The notes under the pieces are model-generated. The model made no database searches and was not told the DNA's origin. It saw nothing but the letters and a program-made list of their open reading frames with translations. From Thermodesulfobacteriota bacterium (GTDB taxonomy: Bacteria > Desulfobacterota_D > UBA1144 > Nemesobacterales > CSP1-2): a DNA stretch of 49,693 nucleotides. Positions 1 through 8,809 of the stretch are shown here, one piece after another (positions within the stretch are counted from its first letter, which is position 1; every line of letters begins with the position of its first letter). The DNA is taken from assembly GCA_035559815.1 (NCBI GenBank), contig DATMAT010000056.1, forward strand, positions 1 through 49,693. The letters run 5' to 3'. A program made the translations under genes and the position numbers.

Positions 1-953
1 TCTCTAAGACGGTGTGCCACCTCTATCTCGTTCGAGCCGACGACTGGCCAAATCCCTAGGTAAACCGCCTCTTGGTCGCTGAACTTTGCGACCATGTCGG
101 CCTCCTCGGCCCCTAGCTCGACCCGGGCTACATCGCTCAGCCGCACGATGGCACCACCGCGTTCGGCTACCACCAGGTCTTTGAACTCATCAACCGCACG
201 CAAATCGGTGTTTGCAAGCAGATTCACCTGCACTAGGTTGCCCTTGGTTTGCCCGACGGCGGCGAGGTAGTTATTGCGCTCTAGAGCTGCATGTACATCG
301 CCGGGCGCCAGGTTGAGCGCAGCCAGTCGATCCGGATCGAGCCAGACGCGCATGGCGATCTGGCGTCCACCCTCGATGGTCACGCGCTGGACCCCGGATA
401 GAGTAGCGAATTGCGGCTGCAGCGTGCGCGCTAGCCAATCGGTGATGGCCGGGACGCTCCGTTCTGTGGAGGTGAAGCTCAGGTAAAACGACGCATACGG
501 CCGGTCGGCTCGTTGCACCTCGACGACCGGCGGCTCGGCTTCCGCCGGAAGCTCAGAGCGAATCTGCTGTAGACGCGCCGTAACCTCGGCCAGCGCCGCC
601 GTACTGCTGTGGTTGAGCTTAAGTCGCACCGTGACGGTGCTCACACCGGCGCGGCTGGTAGATTCGATATAATCGACGCCGCTGATGGCTGCTACCGCCC
701 GCTCGATGGGCGTGGTCAGGAAGCCACGAACGGTCTCGGCGCTGGCGCCGTAGTAGACAGTCGTGATCACCACGGAGGAGCTCTCTATCTGCGGATACTG
801 TTGCACCGGCAGGGTCATTATCGCCCGCCAACCCACGAGCACGATCACCAAGTTGACCACTACCGCCAGTACCGGGTGTTTGATGAAGATGTCGGTGAAT
901 GAGCGGCCGTCTCCGCCCTTTTTGTGTGGTTCCAGATCTGTCTCGCTGTTCAC
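1..953 (-). CDS. RND multidrug efflux permease, N-terminal part (cut by window edge)
   Basis: This reading frame stays open from a GTG at 953 to the window edge, giving 317 residues of a protein that is normally about 1,020-1,050. It begins with a cytoplasmic stretch and a first membrane helix (residues about 25-45, KHPVLAVVVNLVIVLVGW). Classic inner-membrane RND pump motifs follow: LPVQQYPQIE, YYGASAETVRGFLTTPIERAV and ISGVDYIEST, then the start of the periplasmic porter domain. GGAG lies a few bases upstream of the GTG. The adaptor gene stops 3 bases before it, so the two are translationally close. By family it would be the proton-driven permease of a tripartite AcrB/MexB-type (HAE1) pump exporting drugs or other hydrophobic compounds. 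The substrate cannot be told from sequence. Confidence 0.93.
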   Translation of the reverse strand, partial: MNSETDLEPHKKGGDGRSFTDIFIKHPVLAVVVNLVIVLVGWRAIMTLPVQQYPQIESSSVVITTVYYGASAETVRGFLTTPIERAVAAISGVDYIESTSRAGVSTVTVRLKLNHSSTAALAEVTARLQQIRSELPAEAEPPVVEVQRADRPYASFYLSFTSTERSVPAITDWLARTLQPQFATLSGVQRVTIEGGRQIAMRVWLDPDRLAALNLAPGDVHAALERNNYLAAVGQTKGNLVQVNLLANTDLRAVDEFKDLVVAERGGAIVRLSDVARVELGAEEADMVAKFSDQEAVYLGIWPVVGSNEIEVAHRLR

Positions 954-956
954 TTG

Positions 957-2069
957 TCACCTCTCCGTACGTGAGTCCGTCCTGTGGTCGCTGGCAATAG
1001 TAACCAGTGCCGCCTCACGCAGCTTGAAGGACCCAGAAGTAGCCACACGCTCCCCGGGGGAGAGCCCGGCAAGTATCAACACCTCGTCGTCGATTACCGA
1101 GCCGCTCTTTACCCGCCTGACGTGCGCTCGGGTCATACCTTTATCATCCGGCGTAAGCACGAATACGTGGTCGCCGTCCGGTCCCTTGCGCAAGGCACTC
1201 ACCGGGACGGCTACGGCCTTACTGGACTGGCCCACCGGAACCCTGACCCGTACCGAGGCACCCGGTGCAGGTGCATAGGCAGCACCCTCGACCCTCACGC
1301 GCACCATGGCGTTCCGGGTGGTCGGGTCGATGCGCGCATCGATCGCCACGATCTTTGCGGTGGTTGGCGATGAGTTACTGGTGGCGAAAACGTCCACACT
1401 TTCACCTTCACGAAGGCCCATAGCCACCCACTGTGGAACGGCAAAGTCCACGTGCACAGCATCGTCGACGCCCTGGAGCGTGGTGAGCTGGGTGCCCTCG
1501 TTCAAATACTGGCCAGGGTGCACATCCGCTAGACCCACCCGCGCACGGAAAGGCGCACGTATGGTCTTCTTGGCGATGATCGCCCTGATGCGCGCAATCT
1601 GTGCCAGGGCCACATCGCGCTCCGCACGGGCGCGGTCTAACTCCTCTTGGGAGGCGGCACGGCTCTGGGTTAAGCGCTGCATACGGGCGAGCGTCGTCTC
1701 GGCAAGGGCAGCCTGCGCCTGCAGGGCCTTAAGCTCAGCCTCTTCGACAGATACATCGAGAGCTATCAGTAGCTCACCCTCATCGACCACCTGCCCCGGT
1801 GTGAACATCACCTGGCGGACTGTGCCCGGAAGCTCGTTACGCAGGGTGATCGAGCGCAGGGCCAGGACCGTCCCGATCGACGTCATCGTCGGACGATGCT
1901 CGCGTTCCTTAGCAACTGCGGCCATCACCGACTCCATCGGTTCGGGCTGGTTTGCAGAAGCAAAATTGGCCTCCTGTATGGATGCGTACTTCCACGCAGC
2001 CAGACCGCCCCCGGTCCCGACCAGCGCCACGAGAAGAAGAAAGGACCCAATCCAACCACGACGAATCAT
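957..2069 (-). CDS. RND efflux periplasmic adaptor (HlyD/AcrA-like membrane fusion protein)
   Basis: This is the adaptor linking an inner-membrane RND permease to an outer-membrane channel. An N-terminal membrane anchor (GSFLLLVALVGTGGGLAAW) is followed by a lipoyl/barrel-sandwich half (PGTVRQVMFTPGQVVDEGE), an Ala/Glu/Arg-rich coiled-coil hairpin, the second lipoyl half (IRAPFRARVGLADVHPGQYL), a beta-barrel and the membrane-proximal domain. I prefer the ATG at 2069 (370 residues) because AGGAGG lies 9 bases upstream; the frame is also open to an ATG at 2090. It runs directly into the permease. The upstream ECF sigma gene has the same orientation and ends about 90 bases away, so the three may form one unit. 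No TolC-like gene is in view. Confidence 0.93.
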   Translation of the reverse strand: MIRRGWIGSFLLLVALVGTGGGLAAWKYASIQEANFASANQPEPMESVMAAVAKEREHRPTMTSIGTVLALRSITLRNELPGTVRQVMFTPGQVVDEGELLIALDVSVEEAELKALQAQAALAETTLARMQRLTQSRAASQEELDRARAERDVALAQIARIRAIIAKKTIRAPFRARVGLADVHPGQYLNEGTQLTTLQGVDDAVHVDFAVPQWVAMGLREGESVDVFATSNSSPTTAKIVAIDARIDPTTRNAMVRVRVEGAAYAPAPGASVRVRVPVGQSSKAVAVPVSALRKGPDGDHVFVLTPDDKGMTRAHVRRVKSGSVIDDEVLILAGLSPGERVATSGSFKLREAALVTIASDHRTDSRTER

Positions 2070-2158
2070 GAGCAGTATCCTCCTAAGCATTTGTCCCTCG
2101 TATTTTTCGAATCTTTCCTATTTCCCGTCTAGAGCCAATTATCCGATTAGATATAAAA

Positions 2159-2917
2159 CTAAGTGAAAGGATACGAATTATTTTCCCCGTCCATGGGTAG
2201 ATAATCTGAAAGCTTATCCCTTAGAAAAAGCCTAGCTCTAAGAATCCTGGATTTAACATTCGGGAGGGAAAGCCTCAATATTTTTGCCACCTCATGATTT
2301 GTCAGTCCTTCAACATCCCTTAAATGAAAAACTATTCTATACGGCTCTGGAAGCTCATTCACCGCACTTTCTATTATCTCCATCACTTCTTTGCTGAGGA
2401 GTATCTCATCAGGCCTACCGCTCCAGTCTTTTGCTTCAACCCCTTCCAGCACTCCATCCTGGTTATAAGGAGTGTAATCCTCAAGGGTCACATTATTCTT
2501 GTATTTCGTCTCAGACCTTAAGTGAATGAAACTAGCATTTGATGCCACCCTATGGAGCCAGGTGGAGAACTTAGACTCTTCATGAAAGGTATTGAGCTTC
2601 CCTACGAGGGTGATAAATACCTCTTGCAGGACATCCTCTGCATCACTGGGGTTTCGTGTAATCCTTAATGCAAGCCTGTAAATCTTGTCCGCATAACGAT
2701 TTACCAGTTCATCAAAAGCCTCTTCATCCTGAGCTTCGACGAAGCTCCTGACCAGCTCCTCATCAGATAACTCTTTGTGGTTTAATATTACTTTATAATT
2801 TAAGCCTCTTCCGGACAAAGACTCGGGTATAGCCCTGCCTTTTCCTGCTATCGAGCCAAAAAGCTGTGATTCTTTCCCTATTCCTGCTTTTTCTTCGACT
2901 ATGTTAGCTCTTCCCAT
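2159..2917 (-). CDS. ECF-type RNA polymerase sigma factor (sigma-70 family, RpoE-like)
   Basis: It directs core RNA polymerase to a specific set of promoters. Sigma region 2 covers about residues 65-135 (DELVNRYADKIYRLALRIT, then SDAEDVLQEVFI). Region 4 covers about 180-240, with the helix-turn-helix LTNHEVAKILRLSLPNVKSR. Region 3 is absent, as in ECF factors. The 252 residues exceed the usual 170-200 because of a roughly 45-residue N-terminal extension. The start is supported by GAGG six bases before the ATG. No anti-sigma gene is adjacent; the RND adaptor and permease lie downstream on the same strand, so control of efflux is a reasonable inference. It is divergent from the sigma-54 activator. 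A decayed relative of its 3' end lies at 6270-6412. Confidence 0.92.
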   Translation of the reverse strand: MGRANIVEEKAGIGKESQLFGSIAGKGRAIPESLSGRGLNYKVILNHKELSDEELVRSFVEAQDEEAFDELVNRYADKIYRLALRITRNPSDAEDVLQEVFITLVGKLNTFHEESKFSTWLHRVASNASFIHLRSETKYKNNVTLEDYTPYNQDGVLEGVEAKDWSGRPDEILLSKEVMEIIESAVNELPEPYRIVFHLRDVEGLTNHEVAKILRLSLPNVKSRILRARLFLRDKLSDYLPMDGENNSYPFT

Positions 2918-3145
2918 TTTTCACCTCGCGTACAGCTTATGTAAACCTTTATGCGGGCCGTTTCTACTTTTAAAGGACAAACAACTTTTTCAACTTTTGC
3001 GGCCTTATTTTTTAGTCATCAGAATTTAGCAAAGAATGTGCCAAGATAAAAAAGCAGCCCAGCTAACACCTAAGTGGCTTATGTTACAGTATTTTTGCTG
3101 TTTCCAATTGCTATTTATCCGCTATTTGAAGGCAGGCTATCCTGA

Positions 3146-3175
3146 GAAATATCACAACTGTCGTGAAATATCACG
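3146..3175. promoter_or_regulatory. Paired operator-like repeats upstream of the sigma-54 activator
   Basis: GAAATATCAC occurs at 3146-3155 and again at 3165-3174, 19 bases apart, or about two helical turns on the same DNA face. The second copy sits in an inverted repeat, CGTGA-AATA-TCACG (3162-3175); the first has the imperfect equivalent TGAGA-AATA-TCACA. They lie in the 349-base divergent region between the ECF sigma gene and the preferred start of the activator, which otherwise shows no gene. The geometry fits binding of a dimeric regulator. Which regulator is unknown. Confidence 0.35.
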
Positions 3176-3266
3176 AAAAAAATATTCTTTTTTCCTTGAA
3201 CACGCAGGCTTAACTGATACAATATTTACGGGAATCAAGGAAATTACCAACCGCTATTTATTTGAT

Positions 3267-6179
3267 ATGAGCACCCCCGACGTTTTAAAAGAACTTGAAG
3301 AATCCCTCTCCCTACTAAATGCGACCCTGGAATCGACTGCCGACGGAATTCTTGTGGTCAGCATTGGAGGGAAGATAGTCAGTTTTAATCGGAAACTTGT
3401 AGACATGTGGAATATCCCTGATTCCATCATTGATTCACGGGATGATAATCAAGCGCTCGAGTTCGTCCTCGACCAATTAAAAAACCCGGAAAACTTTCTC
3501 AAAAAGGTGAAGGAGTTGTACAGCCAACCGGAGGCGGAAAGCTACGACGTGCTCGAGCTTAACGATGGCAGGATATTCGAGCGTTATTCCCAGCCTCAGC
3601 GAATTGGAGAAAAGGTTGTGGGAAGGGTATGGAGTTTTCGCGATGTTACCGAGCGCAGGCGCGCTGAGCAGGCGCTCCGGGATAGTGAGGAACGGTACCG
3701 TACACTGGTTGAAAACGCGTACGACTTAATATCTGAAGCAAGCAGCGACGGACGATGGCTCTATTTCAGTCCTAACTATAAGGAAGTGTTAGGTTATGAG
3801 CCTGATGAGATCATAGGCAAAAGCATTTTTGAGAAGAATGAAACCTGTCACCCTGATGACCTGGCCGACTTTAAGACTGAATTCACCAGAATGGTGAATA
3901 CGTTCTCCTCTTCACGCGGCATATTCAGGCTGCGACACAAGAATGGAGAGTGGCGATGGTTTGAGGGCGTGTGTACGCCGTTCAAGAGGACTACGGGGGA
4001 GGTTCGGATAGTTTGCATCTCTCGCGACATTACAGAGCGTATGCGCGCGGAAGAGGCACTAGAATACCGAGTTAGATTCGGCAATCTCATATCGTCTCTA
4101 TCCACACACTTCATAAACCTGGCATCGGATGAAATTGATGAAGGTATTAATTACGCCTTAAAAGCGATAGGGGAATTTGCCGAGGTTGACCGCAGTTATA
4201 TATTCCTTTATCGGGACAGTGGAAGGATAGTGGACAACACCCATGAATGGTGTGCTTCCGGGGTAGAGCCGCAGATCCATAGGCTAAAGGGACAACTAGT
4301 TGATGACTTTCCCTGGCTCATGGGAAAGCTTAAAAGGGGAGAGGTAGTGCATGTGCCCCGCGTCTCAGACCTGCCACCCGAAGCCAGCGCCGAGAAGAAA
4401 GAATTTGAATTTCAGGATATTCGCTCGCTGGTCATCGTCTCCCTGGTTTTTGGCGGGTCCCCCATTGGATTTCTGGGTTTTGATTCCGTTCGAACCGAAA
4501 AAACATGGAGCGAAGACACCATCGAACTTCTAAAGATCGTAGGGGAAATGTTCGCAAACGCACTCGAACGAAAGCGCACTGAGGAGACACTTAAAGAGAG
4601 TTTCGCGCAGTTATCGAAGAAAACCCGGTACGAGAGTATAGTTAGCGCCGTAGGCCGAAGCATACACCAGACAATCAACTTGCAGGATGTGCTAGACAAC
4701 GCCGTTGATGCCATAAACAAGAATATGGACCAGGCAGACATCGTCGAGATCTATTTGATCGAAGGAGATGAAGCAGTTCTTAAGGCACATAAAGGCTACA
4801 CCGAAGAGTATATCGAGATGGCGGGAAGGATCCCATATCCCAAGGGCTTTATCTGGAAGACAGCGTTAAACCGAGAGACTATATATTGCCCGGATACAGA
4901 CCAGGACACGATCATTGGCCCTGCCGGAAGGAAAGCAGGAATAAAGAGTTACCTGTCTATGCCCATAAGGTTTGAGGGCCAGATATTTGGTGTCATAGGC
5001 ATAAATTCTTTCAAGGAAAACTCCTTCAACGAAGAAGAACAAAAACTTCTAAACACGGTGAGACATCAAATAGAGATAGCCATCAAGAATGCAAAGCAGG
5101 CGGAGGCTTTAAAGGAAGCCTTGTCAGAAGTAGAAAGGCTTAAAAACCGGCTTCAGGCCGAGAACGTATATCTACGGGAAGAGATAAGAACAGAACACAA
5201 CTTTGAAGAGATCATAGGCGAAAGCCAGGCACTCAAGAACGTGCTCCGCAAAGTGGAGCAGGTAGCGCCTACCGATGCCACCGTCCTAATTCAGGGCGAG
5301 ACCGGGACCGGCAAGGAACTGGTAGCCCATGCCATTCACAACCTGAGCCCTCGAAGGGACCGGCCTCTAATCAAGGTCAACTGTGGGGCGATTTCTCCAG
5401 GGCTGGTAGAGAGTGAGCTATTCGGCCACGAAAAAGGGGCCTTCACCGGGGCGATTCAGCGTAGAGTGGGGCGTTTTGAGCTGGCAAACGACAGCACAAT
5501 TTTTTTAGATGAGGTCGGTGAATTGCCCCAAGACACCCAGGTTAAACTATTGCGCGTCCTGCAAGAAGGAGAGTTTGAACGAGTGGGCGGTTCTCAAACC
5601 ATCAAGGTCGATGTCCGGGTTATAGCCGCCACAAATAGGGACCTGAAAAAAGCGGTCGGGGAAGGGAATTTCCGGCCGGACCTTTACTACAGACTAAACG
5701 TCTTCCCTATTTTAATCCCCCCGCTTCGGGAACGACAGGATGATATTGAGCTTCTGGTAAGTTATTTCACCGAAAAATATTCCACCAAACTAGGTAAAAA
5801 GGTTGAGGTAATCCCCAAAAAAACCATGGACGCCCTGCTGTCTTATCATTGGCCGGGGAATGCCCGGGAGCTGGAGAATGTAATCGAGCGGGCAGTCATC
5901 CTTGCTCATGGAAATACCCTACAGGTTGAAGATTTAATTGACATCAGACCGGACACAGATTCTCAGGGTTTAAACTTAGAAACGCTCGAGCATATGGAGC
6001 GCTCGCATATACTTCAGGCGCTCGCAAAAACCAATTGGGTAATCGACGGCAAGCGGGGCGCGGCCATGATTTTGGGTATTAACCCCGGTACCCTCCGTTC
6101 CAGGATGCGGAAGCTGGGCATCAAAAAGCCGGAAGCTTTTGAGAAAAGTGTCAGTCCCCGGGCCCAGGTCTTGAAATAA
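3267..6179 (+). CDS. Sigma-54-dependent transcriptional activator with PAS and GAF sensor domains
   Basis: A cytoplasmic sensor-activator that would drive open-complex formation by sigma-54 polymerase. In order: two PAS domains (about residues 10-125 and 135-255, each ending in [13 protein letters not shown]- or [13 protein letters not shown]-type linkers), two GAF domains (about 260-440 and 450-615), a coiled coil, then the AAA+ domain with Walker A GETGTGKE (677-684), the sigma-54 contact loop GAFTGA (724-729), Walker [10 protein letters not shown] and AATNRDL. A Fis-type helix-turn-helix ends the protein. The layout resembles FhlA-like regulators. The frame is open back to an ATG at 3036, but those 77 residues look non-coding and contain operator-like repeats. 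I prefer the ATG at 3267 (970 residues) although no clear ribosome site supports either start. No kinase is adjacent, so small-molecule sensing through PAS/GAF is likely. The target is unknown. Confidence 0.93.
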   Translation: MSTPDVLKELEESLSLLNATLESTADGILVVSIGGKIVSFNRKLVDMWNIPDSIIDSRDDNQALEFVLDQLKNPENFLKKVKELYSQPEAESYDVLELNDGRIFERYSQPQRIGEKVVGRVWSFRDVTERRRAEQALRDSEERYRTLVENAYDLISEASSDGRWLYFSPNYKEVLGYEPDEIIGKSIFEKNETCHPDDLADFKTEFTRMVNTFSSSRGIFRLRHKNGEWRWFEGVCTPFKRTTGEVRIVCISRDITERMRAEEALEYRVRFGNLISSLSTHFINLASDEIDEGINYALKAIGEFAEVDRSYIFLYRDSGRIVDNTHEWCASGVEPQIHRLKGQLVDDFPWLMGKLKRGEVVHVPRVSDLPPEASAEKKEFEFQDIRSLVIVSLVFGGSPIGFLGFDSVRTEKTWSEDTIELLKIVGEMFANALERKRTEETLKESFAQLSKKTRYESIVSAVGRSIHQTINLQDVLDNAVDAINKNMDQADIVEIYLIEGDEAVLKAHKGYTEEYIEMAGRIPYPKGFIWKTALNRETIYCPDTDQDTIIGPAGRKAGIKSYLSMPIRFEGQIFGVIGINSFKENSFNEEEQKLLNTVRHQIEIAIKNAKQAEALKEALSEVERLKNRLQAENVYLREEIRTEHNFEEIIGESQALKNVLRKVEQVAPTDATVLIQGETGTGKELVAHAIHNLSPRRDRPLIKVNCGAISPGLVESELFGHEKGAFTGAIQRRVGRFELANDSTIFLDEVGELPQDTQVKLLRVLQEGEFERVGGSQTIKVDVRVIAATNRDLKKAVGEGNFRPDLYYRLNVFPILIPPLRERQDDIELLVSYFTEKYSTKLGKKVEVIPKKTMDALLSYHWPGNARELENVIERAVILAHGNTLQVEDLIDIRPDTDSQGLNLETLEHMERSHILQALAKTNWVIDGKRGAAMILGINPGTLRSRMRKLGIKKPEAFEKSVSPRAQVLK

Positions 6180-6269
6180 ATTCGAGATGGCCTCTTACTC
6201 TAACCCTTTAATAGCCGTCTTTCAAACCCTCGCTAAGACTTCAAAGCTCACCGAAAGAACCAGACCATA

Positions 6270-6412
6270 GATATTATTTCTCCATACATAGAAAAATAGT
6301 GAAATCCTATCCCTTAAGAAAAGTCTTGCCCTGAGAATCCCCTACTTAACATCCGAGAGAGAAAGCCTCGATTATTTGCTACCTCAGGATCTGTAAGCCC
6401 TTCCATATACCT
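6270..6412 (-). pseudogene. Decayed 3' remnant of an ECF sigma factor gene
   Basis: Read on the minus strand, this stretch is clearly related to region 4 of the intact ECF gene at 2159-2917. One frame gives MEGLTDPEVA, matching VEGLTNHEVA. After a one-base loss the next frame gives RLSLSDVK, a TAG stop, then GILRARLFLRDR, matching RLSLPNVK-SRILRARLFLRDK. The upstream (sigma-2) part is missing. The frameshift, internal stop and truncation mark it as non-functional. It is part of the 348-base interval after the sigma-54 activator, which otherwise holds nothing recognisable. Confidence 0.82.
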
Positions 6413-6527
6413 GCACGGCCGAGTCTGAGTTGACCGAAGTTCGGAGTTGTGATAGTTTCTCTACCGATACAGTCGATCAGTTCAACAACCAGGGTTTTGA
6501 ATCCCCAAGACAAAGGAGACGAACAAC

Positions 6528-7148
6528 ATGAGGAAGAAGAGGTTTCCCCTCACCGAACGCACTACGGGGTCAGGCCAAGCGTTGATGGCGTTTAAGGTGA
6601 AGGTCCCGGATCCGTTTGCACGCCTTCCGCACCTAATGGAATTTTTTTTCGGGGTCTCTTCTGTCCGCATAATCATCATTACACTCTTTGTTGTCTTTTT
6701 CGCAACCTCATTGGGAGATATAGCCATGGCTCAAACCAAGGACGAAATCGAAGCACGTAATAAAGCAGTCGTCCAGGCCAGTTTCGACGCCTGGAGGGCT
6801 GGAACCGGCAGCCCGTACGACCTGCTGGCCGACGACGCGAGCTGGACCATCGTCGGTCATTCGGCGGCATCAAAGACCTATCCTAGCAAGGAAGCCTTCA
6901 TGGGCGAGGTGATCCGGCTGTTCAATGCCCGCATGAGCGTCGGCCTGAAGCCGACGATCCGCAACATCTACGCCGACGGAGACACGGTTATCATCTTCTT
7001 TGATGCCAACGGTACGGCGCGCGACGGTAAGCCCTACGCCAATACGTATGCCTGGTTCCTCGACATGCGCGACGGCAAGGTGGTCAAGGCATTCGCCTTC
7101 TTCGACAGCACCGTCTTTAACGAGTTCTGGCAGCGCGTGAAGCCGTAG
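6528..7148 (+). CDS. Secreted or anchored SnoaL-like / NTF2-fold protein
   Basis: The C-terminal 135 residues form a SnoaL/ketosteroid-isomerase-like NTF2 fold: an opening helix (NKAVVQASFDAWRAGTG), LLADDASWTIVG, a central IYADGDTVIIFFDANGTA and the closing strand DGKVVKAFAFFDS. Members bind or isomerise small hydrophobic molecules, and many have no known reaction. The mature part follows a hydrophobic segment (VRIIIITLFVVFFATSLG) ending in a signal-peptidase-like AMAQ, implying export. The first 36 residues before that segment are unusual. AAGGAG about 10 bases before the ATG at 6528 supports this start, but an internal ATG at 6636 would give a more ordinary signal peptide. It appears monocistronic and converges with the alcohol dehydrogenase. 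Confidence 0.8.
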   Translation: MRKKRFPLTERTTGSGQALMAFKVKVPDPFARLPHLMEFFFGVSSVRIIIITLFVVFFATSLGDIAMAQTKDEIEARNKAVVQASFDAWRAGTGSPYDLLADDASWTIVGHSAASKTYPSKEAFMGEVIRLFNARMSVGLKPTIRNIYADGDTVIIFFDANGTARDGKPYANTYAWFLDMRDGKVVKAFAFFDSTVFNEFWQRVKP

Positions 7149-7298
7149 CCTCGAAGTAAGTTGCGGCGATTCCACAACGGAGAGTCTGACACGCTCGAGT
7201 AAAGATGTATGATTCGGTGTCAGATGGCCTAAGTCCATTAACCTCTGATTCAGAAGGGCCGATTAGTATTCACCTACGCGGTGACTATGGACGCACAC

Positions 7299-8360
7299 TT
7301 AGAAAGTTATGACTGCACGCCCTATGATGTCGCCGTCGCGAAGCAATTCTAGATTCTCATTGATATCTTCGAACCCGACTTTTTTCACAGTGTGCTTAAT
7401 TTTTCCCTGTTGGGCCAGGGCCACGACCTCACTCAGGTCGTTGTAGTTGCCCCAGAAAGAGCCGTGATACGTGAATTCCCGGGCAACAAAGGGAAAGAGG
7501 GGAATGTTGATGCGGCTGCCGACCAGACCGACAGAGACATACGTGCCTGCCGTCGAGAGCAGGCTAAATCCCATCTGGATAGTTTCTTCCGCACCGGCAC
7601 AATCCACCACGGCATCGATCTCTCTGTGGTCAGTTCCTTTAAGTAGCTCCTTACGGATATCGTCGATTGATTTGCCCCTGGTGTTGATGACGTGGTCTGC
7701 GCCGTTCTCCTTGGCAATGGCCAGTTTTTCCTCATTTCTGGCGAACGCCACCACTGTTGCCCCGGACGAAAGAAGCTTTGCATACTGGACCGCGTAAGTA
7801 CCCAGGCCGCCTACGCCGAAAACAGCCAGGACCCTGTCCGGCCCAAGGGCACCCGCGTCCCGAAGTTTCTTGATTCCTCTATACGGCGTGAGCCCTGCGT
7901 CGGTGAGAGGCGCCAGTTCTTCTGCTTTCAGGTTGTATTTTTCGTCTACGCGTATGAGGTACTTGTATGGAACTGGGATAAACTCTGAATAGCCACCGTA
8001 GGGGCCGAACCCGGGCCACCTCCCATGCCCACAAATCTGTGTGTCGCCTACCTGACACCAGCGGCAGGTGCCGTCTCCCCAGCCGCCGACAACAACGACC
8101 TGGTCACCCTCGGCCAACCCAGAAGTATTAGGCACGAGACTGCCTATCTTTTCCACAGCCCCGGCAATTTCATGGCCTGGGGTGATCGGAAACGTTGGCG
8201 AGTGGTAGTCCTTAAAATAACCATCTAAGAGTTGCCAGTCCGTACGGCACATTCCAGCCGCCGTGACCCTTATCAAGACCTCGTCAGCAGCCATGTCTGG
8301 AACCTTGACATCTTCGAGCACAAGCGTCTGCTTGTAACCATGCATTCGTGCTGCGCGCAT
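7299..8360 (-). CDS. Zinc-dependent, NAD(P)-dependent alcohol dehydrogenase
   Basis: A medium-chain dehydrogenase/reductase of 353 residues, the usual length, oxidising an alcohol or reducing an aldehyde in the cytoplasm. Catalytic zinc ligands are C38 (GMCRTD) and the H63-E64 pair (TPGHE). The nucleotide site is FGVGGLG. The structural zinc loop has C99, C102 and C110 with D96 where most bacterial enzymes have a fourth cysteine; an acidic first ligand is known in archaeal-type ADHs such as the Sulfolobus enzyme. AGGAGG eight bases before the ATG fixes the start. The gene stands alone, with an AraC-type remnant just upstream on the same strand. Substrate unknown. Confidence 0.93.
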   Translation of the reverse strand: MRAARMHGYKQTLVLEDVKVPDMAADEVLIRVTAAGMCRTDWQLLDGYFKDYHSPTFPITPGHEIAGAVEKIGSLVPNTSGLAEGDQVVVVGGWGDGTCRWCQVGDTQICGHGRWPGFGPYGGYSEFIPVPYKYLIRVDEKYNLKAEELAPLTDAGLTPYRGIKKLRDAGALGPDRVLAVFGVGGLGTYAVQYAKLLSSGATVVAFARNEEKLAIAKENGADHVINTRGKSIDDIRKELLKGTDHREIDAVVDCAGAEETIQMGFSLLSTAGTYVSVGLVGSRINIPLFPFVAREFTYHGSFWGNYNDLSEVVALAQQGKIKHTVKKVGFEDINENLELLRDGDIIGRAVITF

Positions 8361-8396
8361 TTCTGTGACCTCCTTTATAAAAAAGATTAGGGTTTT

Positions 8397-8421
8397 GTTA
8401 TACCATGTCTAATATGTCTAA
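8397..8421 (-). promoter_or_regulatory. Tandem 9-bp repeats next to a -10-like box upstream of the alcohol dehydrogenase
   Basis: On the minus strand TTAGACAT is repeated directly (8404-8421), followed at once by TATAAC (8397-8402), 36 bases before the dehydrogenase start. A short palindrome, ATTCATGAAT, lies just upstream. Direct repeats abutting a promoter are the usual geometry for AraC-family activators, and a broken AraC-type gene is next door. The assignment is an inference. Confidence 0.3.
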
Positions 8422-8432
8422 ATTCATGAATG

Positions 8433-8625
8433 TTATGCATTAATATTTTTCCTGTACGCATTTGGCGTTACCCCAACCAGCTTACTAAAAACGGTAGTGA
8501 AGTGACTATGGTTCGCAAAACTAACGCTGTAAGAGATGAAGATCGAACATAACGGCAAAGATTCATTCCATGTTTTTTATAACAATTTGCCCTTTCAAGC
8601 TTGCGCAAATCATCGCTAGAAACCC
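8433..8625 (-). pseudogene. AraC/XylS-family regulator remnant (C-terminal DNA-binding domain)
   Basis: On the minus strand the last part reads YSVSFANHSHFTTVF then SKLVGVTPNAYRK and a stop at 8433, the hallmark second helix-turn-helix of AraC regulators. Farther upstream RKLERA, the start of the first motif region, is in another frame, and an in-frame TAA interrupts the intervening stretch. No sensor domain or start codon remains. This explains most of the 449-base gap between the alcohol dehydrogenase and pgl. Being upstream of and co-directional with the dehydrogenase, it may once have controlled it. Confidence 0.78.
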
Positions 8626-8763
8626 TTCATCAGGCAGACTAAGCATCTAAATAGTTAGTTATTGGCAATATTCATACCATACGAGCCAGTGAAAATTTAT
8701 AATCTTTAAAAAGGCCTCGATTTAAGCTCGGTTCAGCATGTTCAATATTTAAGCGGGCATGAT

Positions 8764-8807
8764 AAAAAATGAGCACCTAGTATCCTTATCAATCAATCCA
8801 TAAGGAT
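8764..8807 (-). terminator. Probable terminator of the pentose-phosphate operon
   Basis: Three bases after the pgl stop, the minus strand has ATCCTTAT, a 10-base loop and ATAAGGAT, followed after about a dozen bases by TTTTTT. The stem is AT-rich and the T-run is offset, so this is a weak but well-placed candidate. Confidence 0.45.
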
Positions 8808-8809
8808 GG

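Noticed and set aside
609-1373. Plus-strand open frames over the RND genes
   Set aside because: They are antisense shadows of the permease and adaptor, which have clear family motifs on the minus strand.
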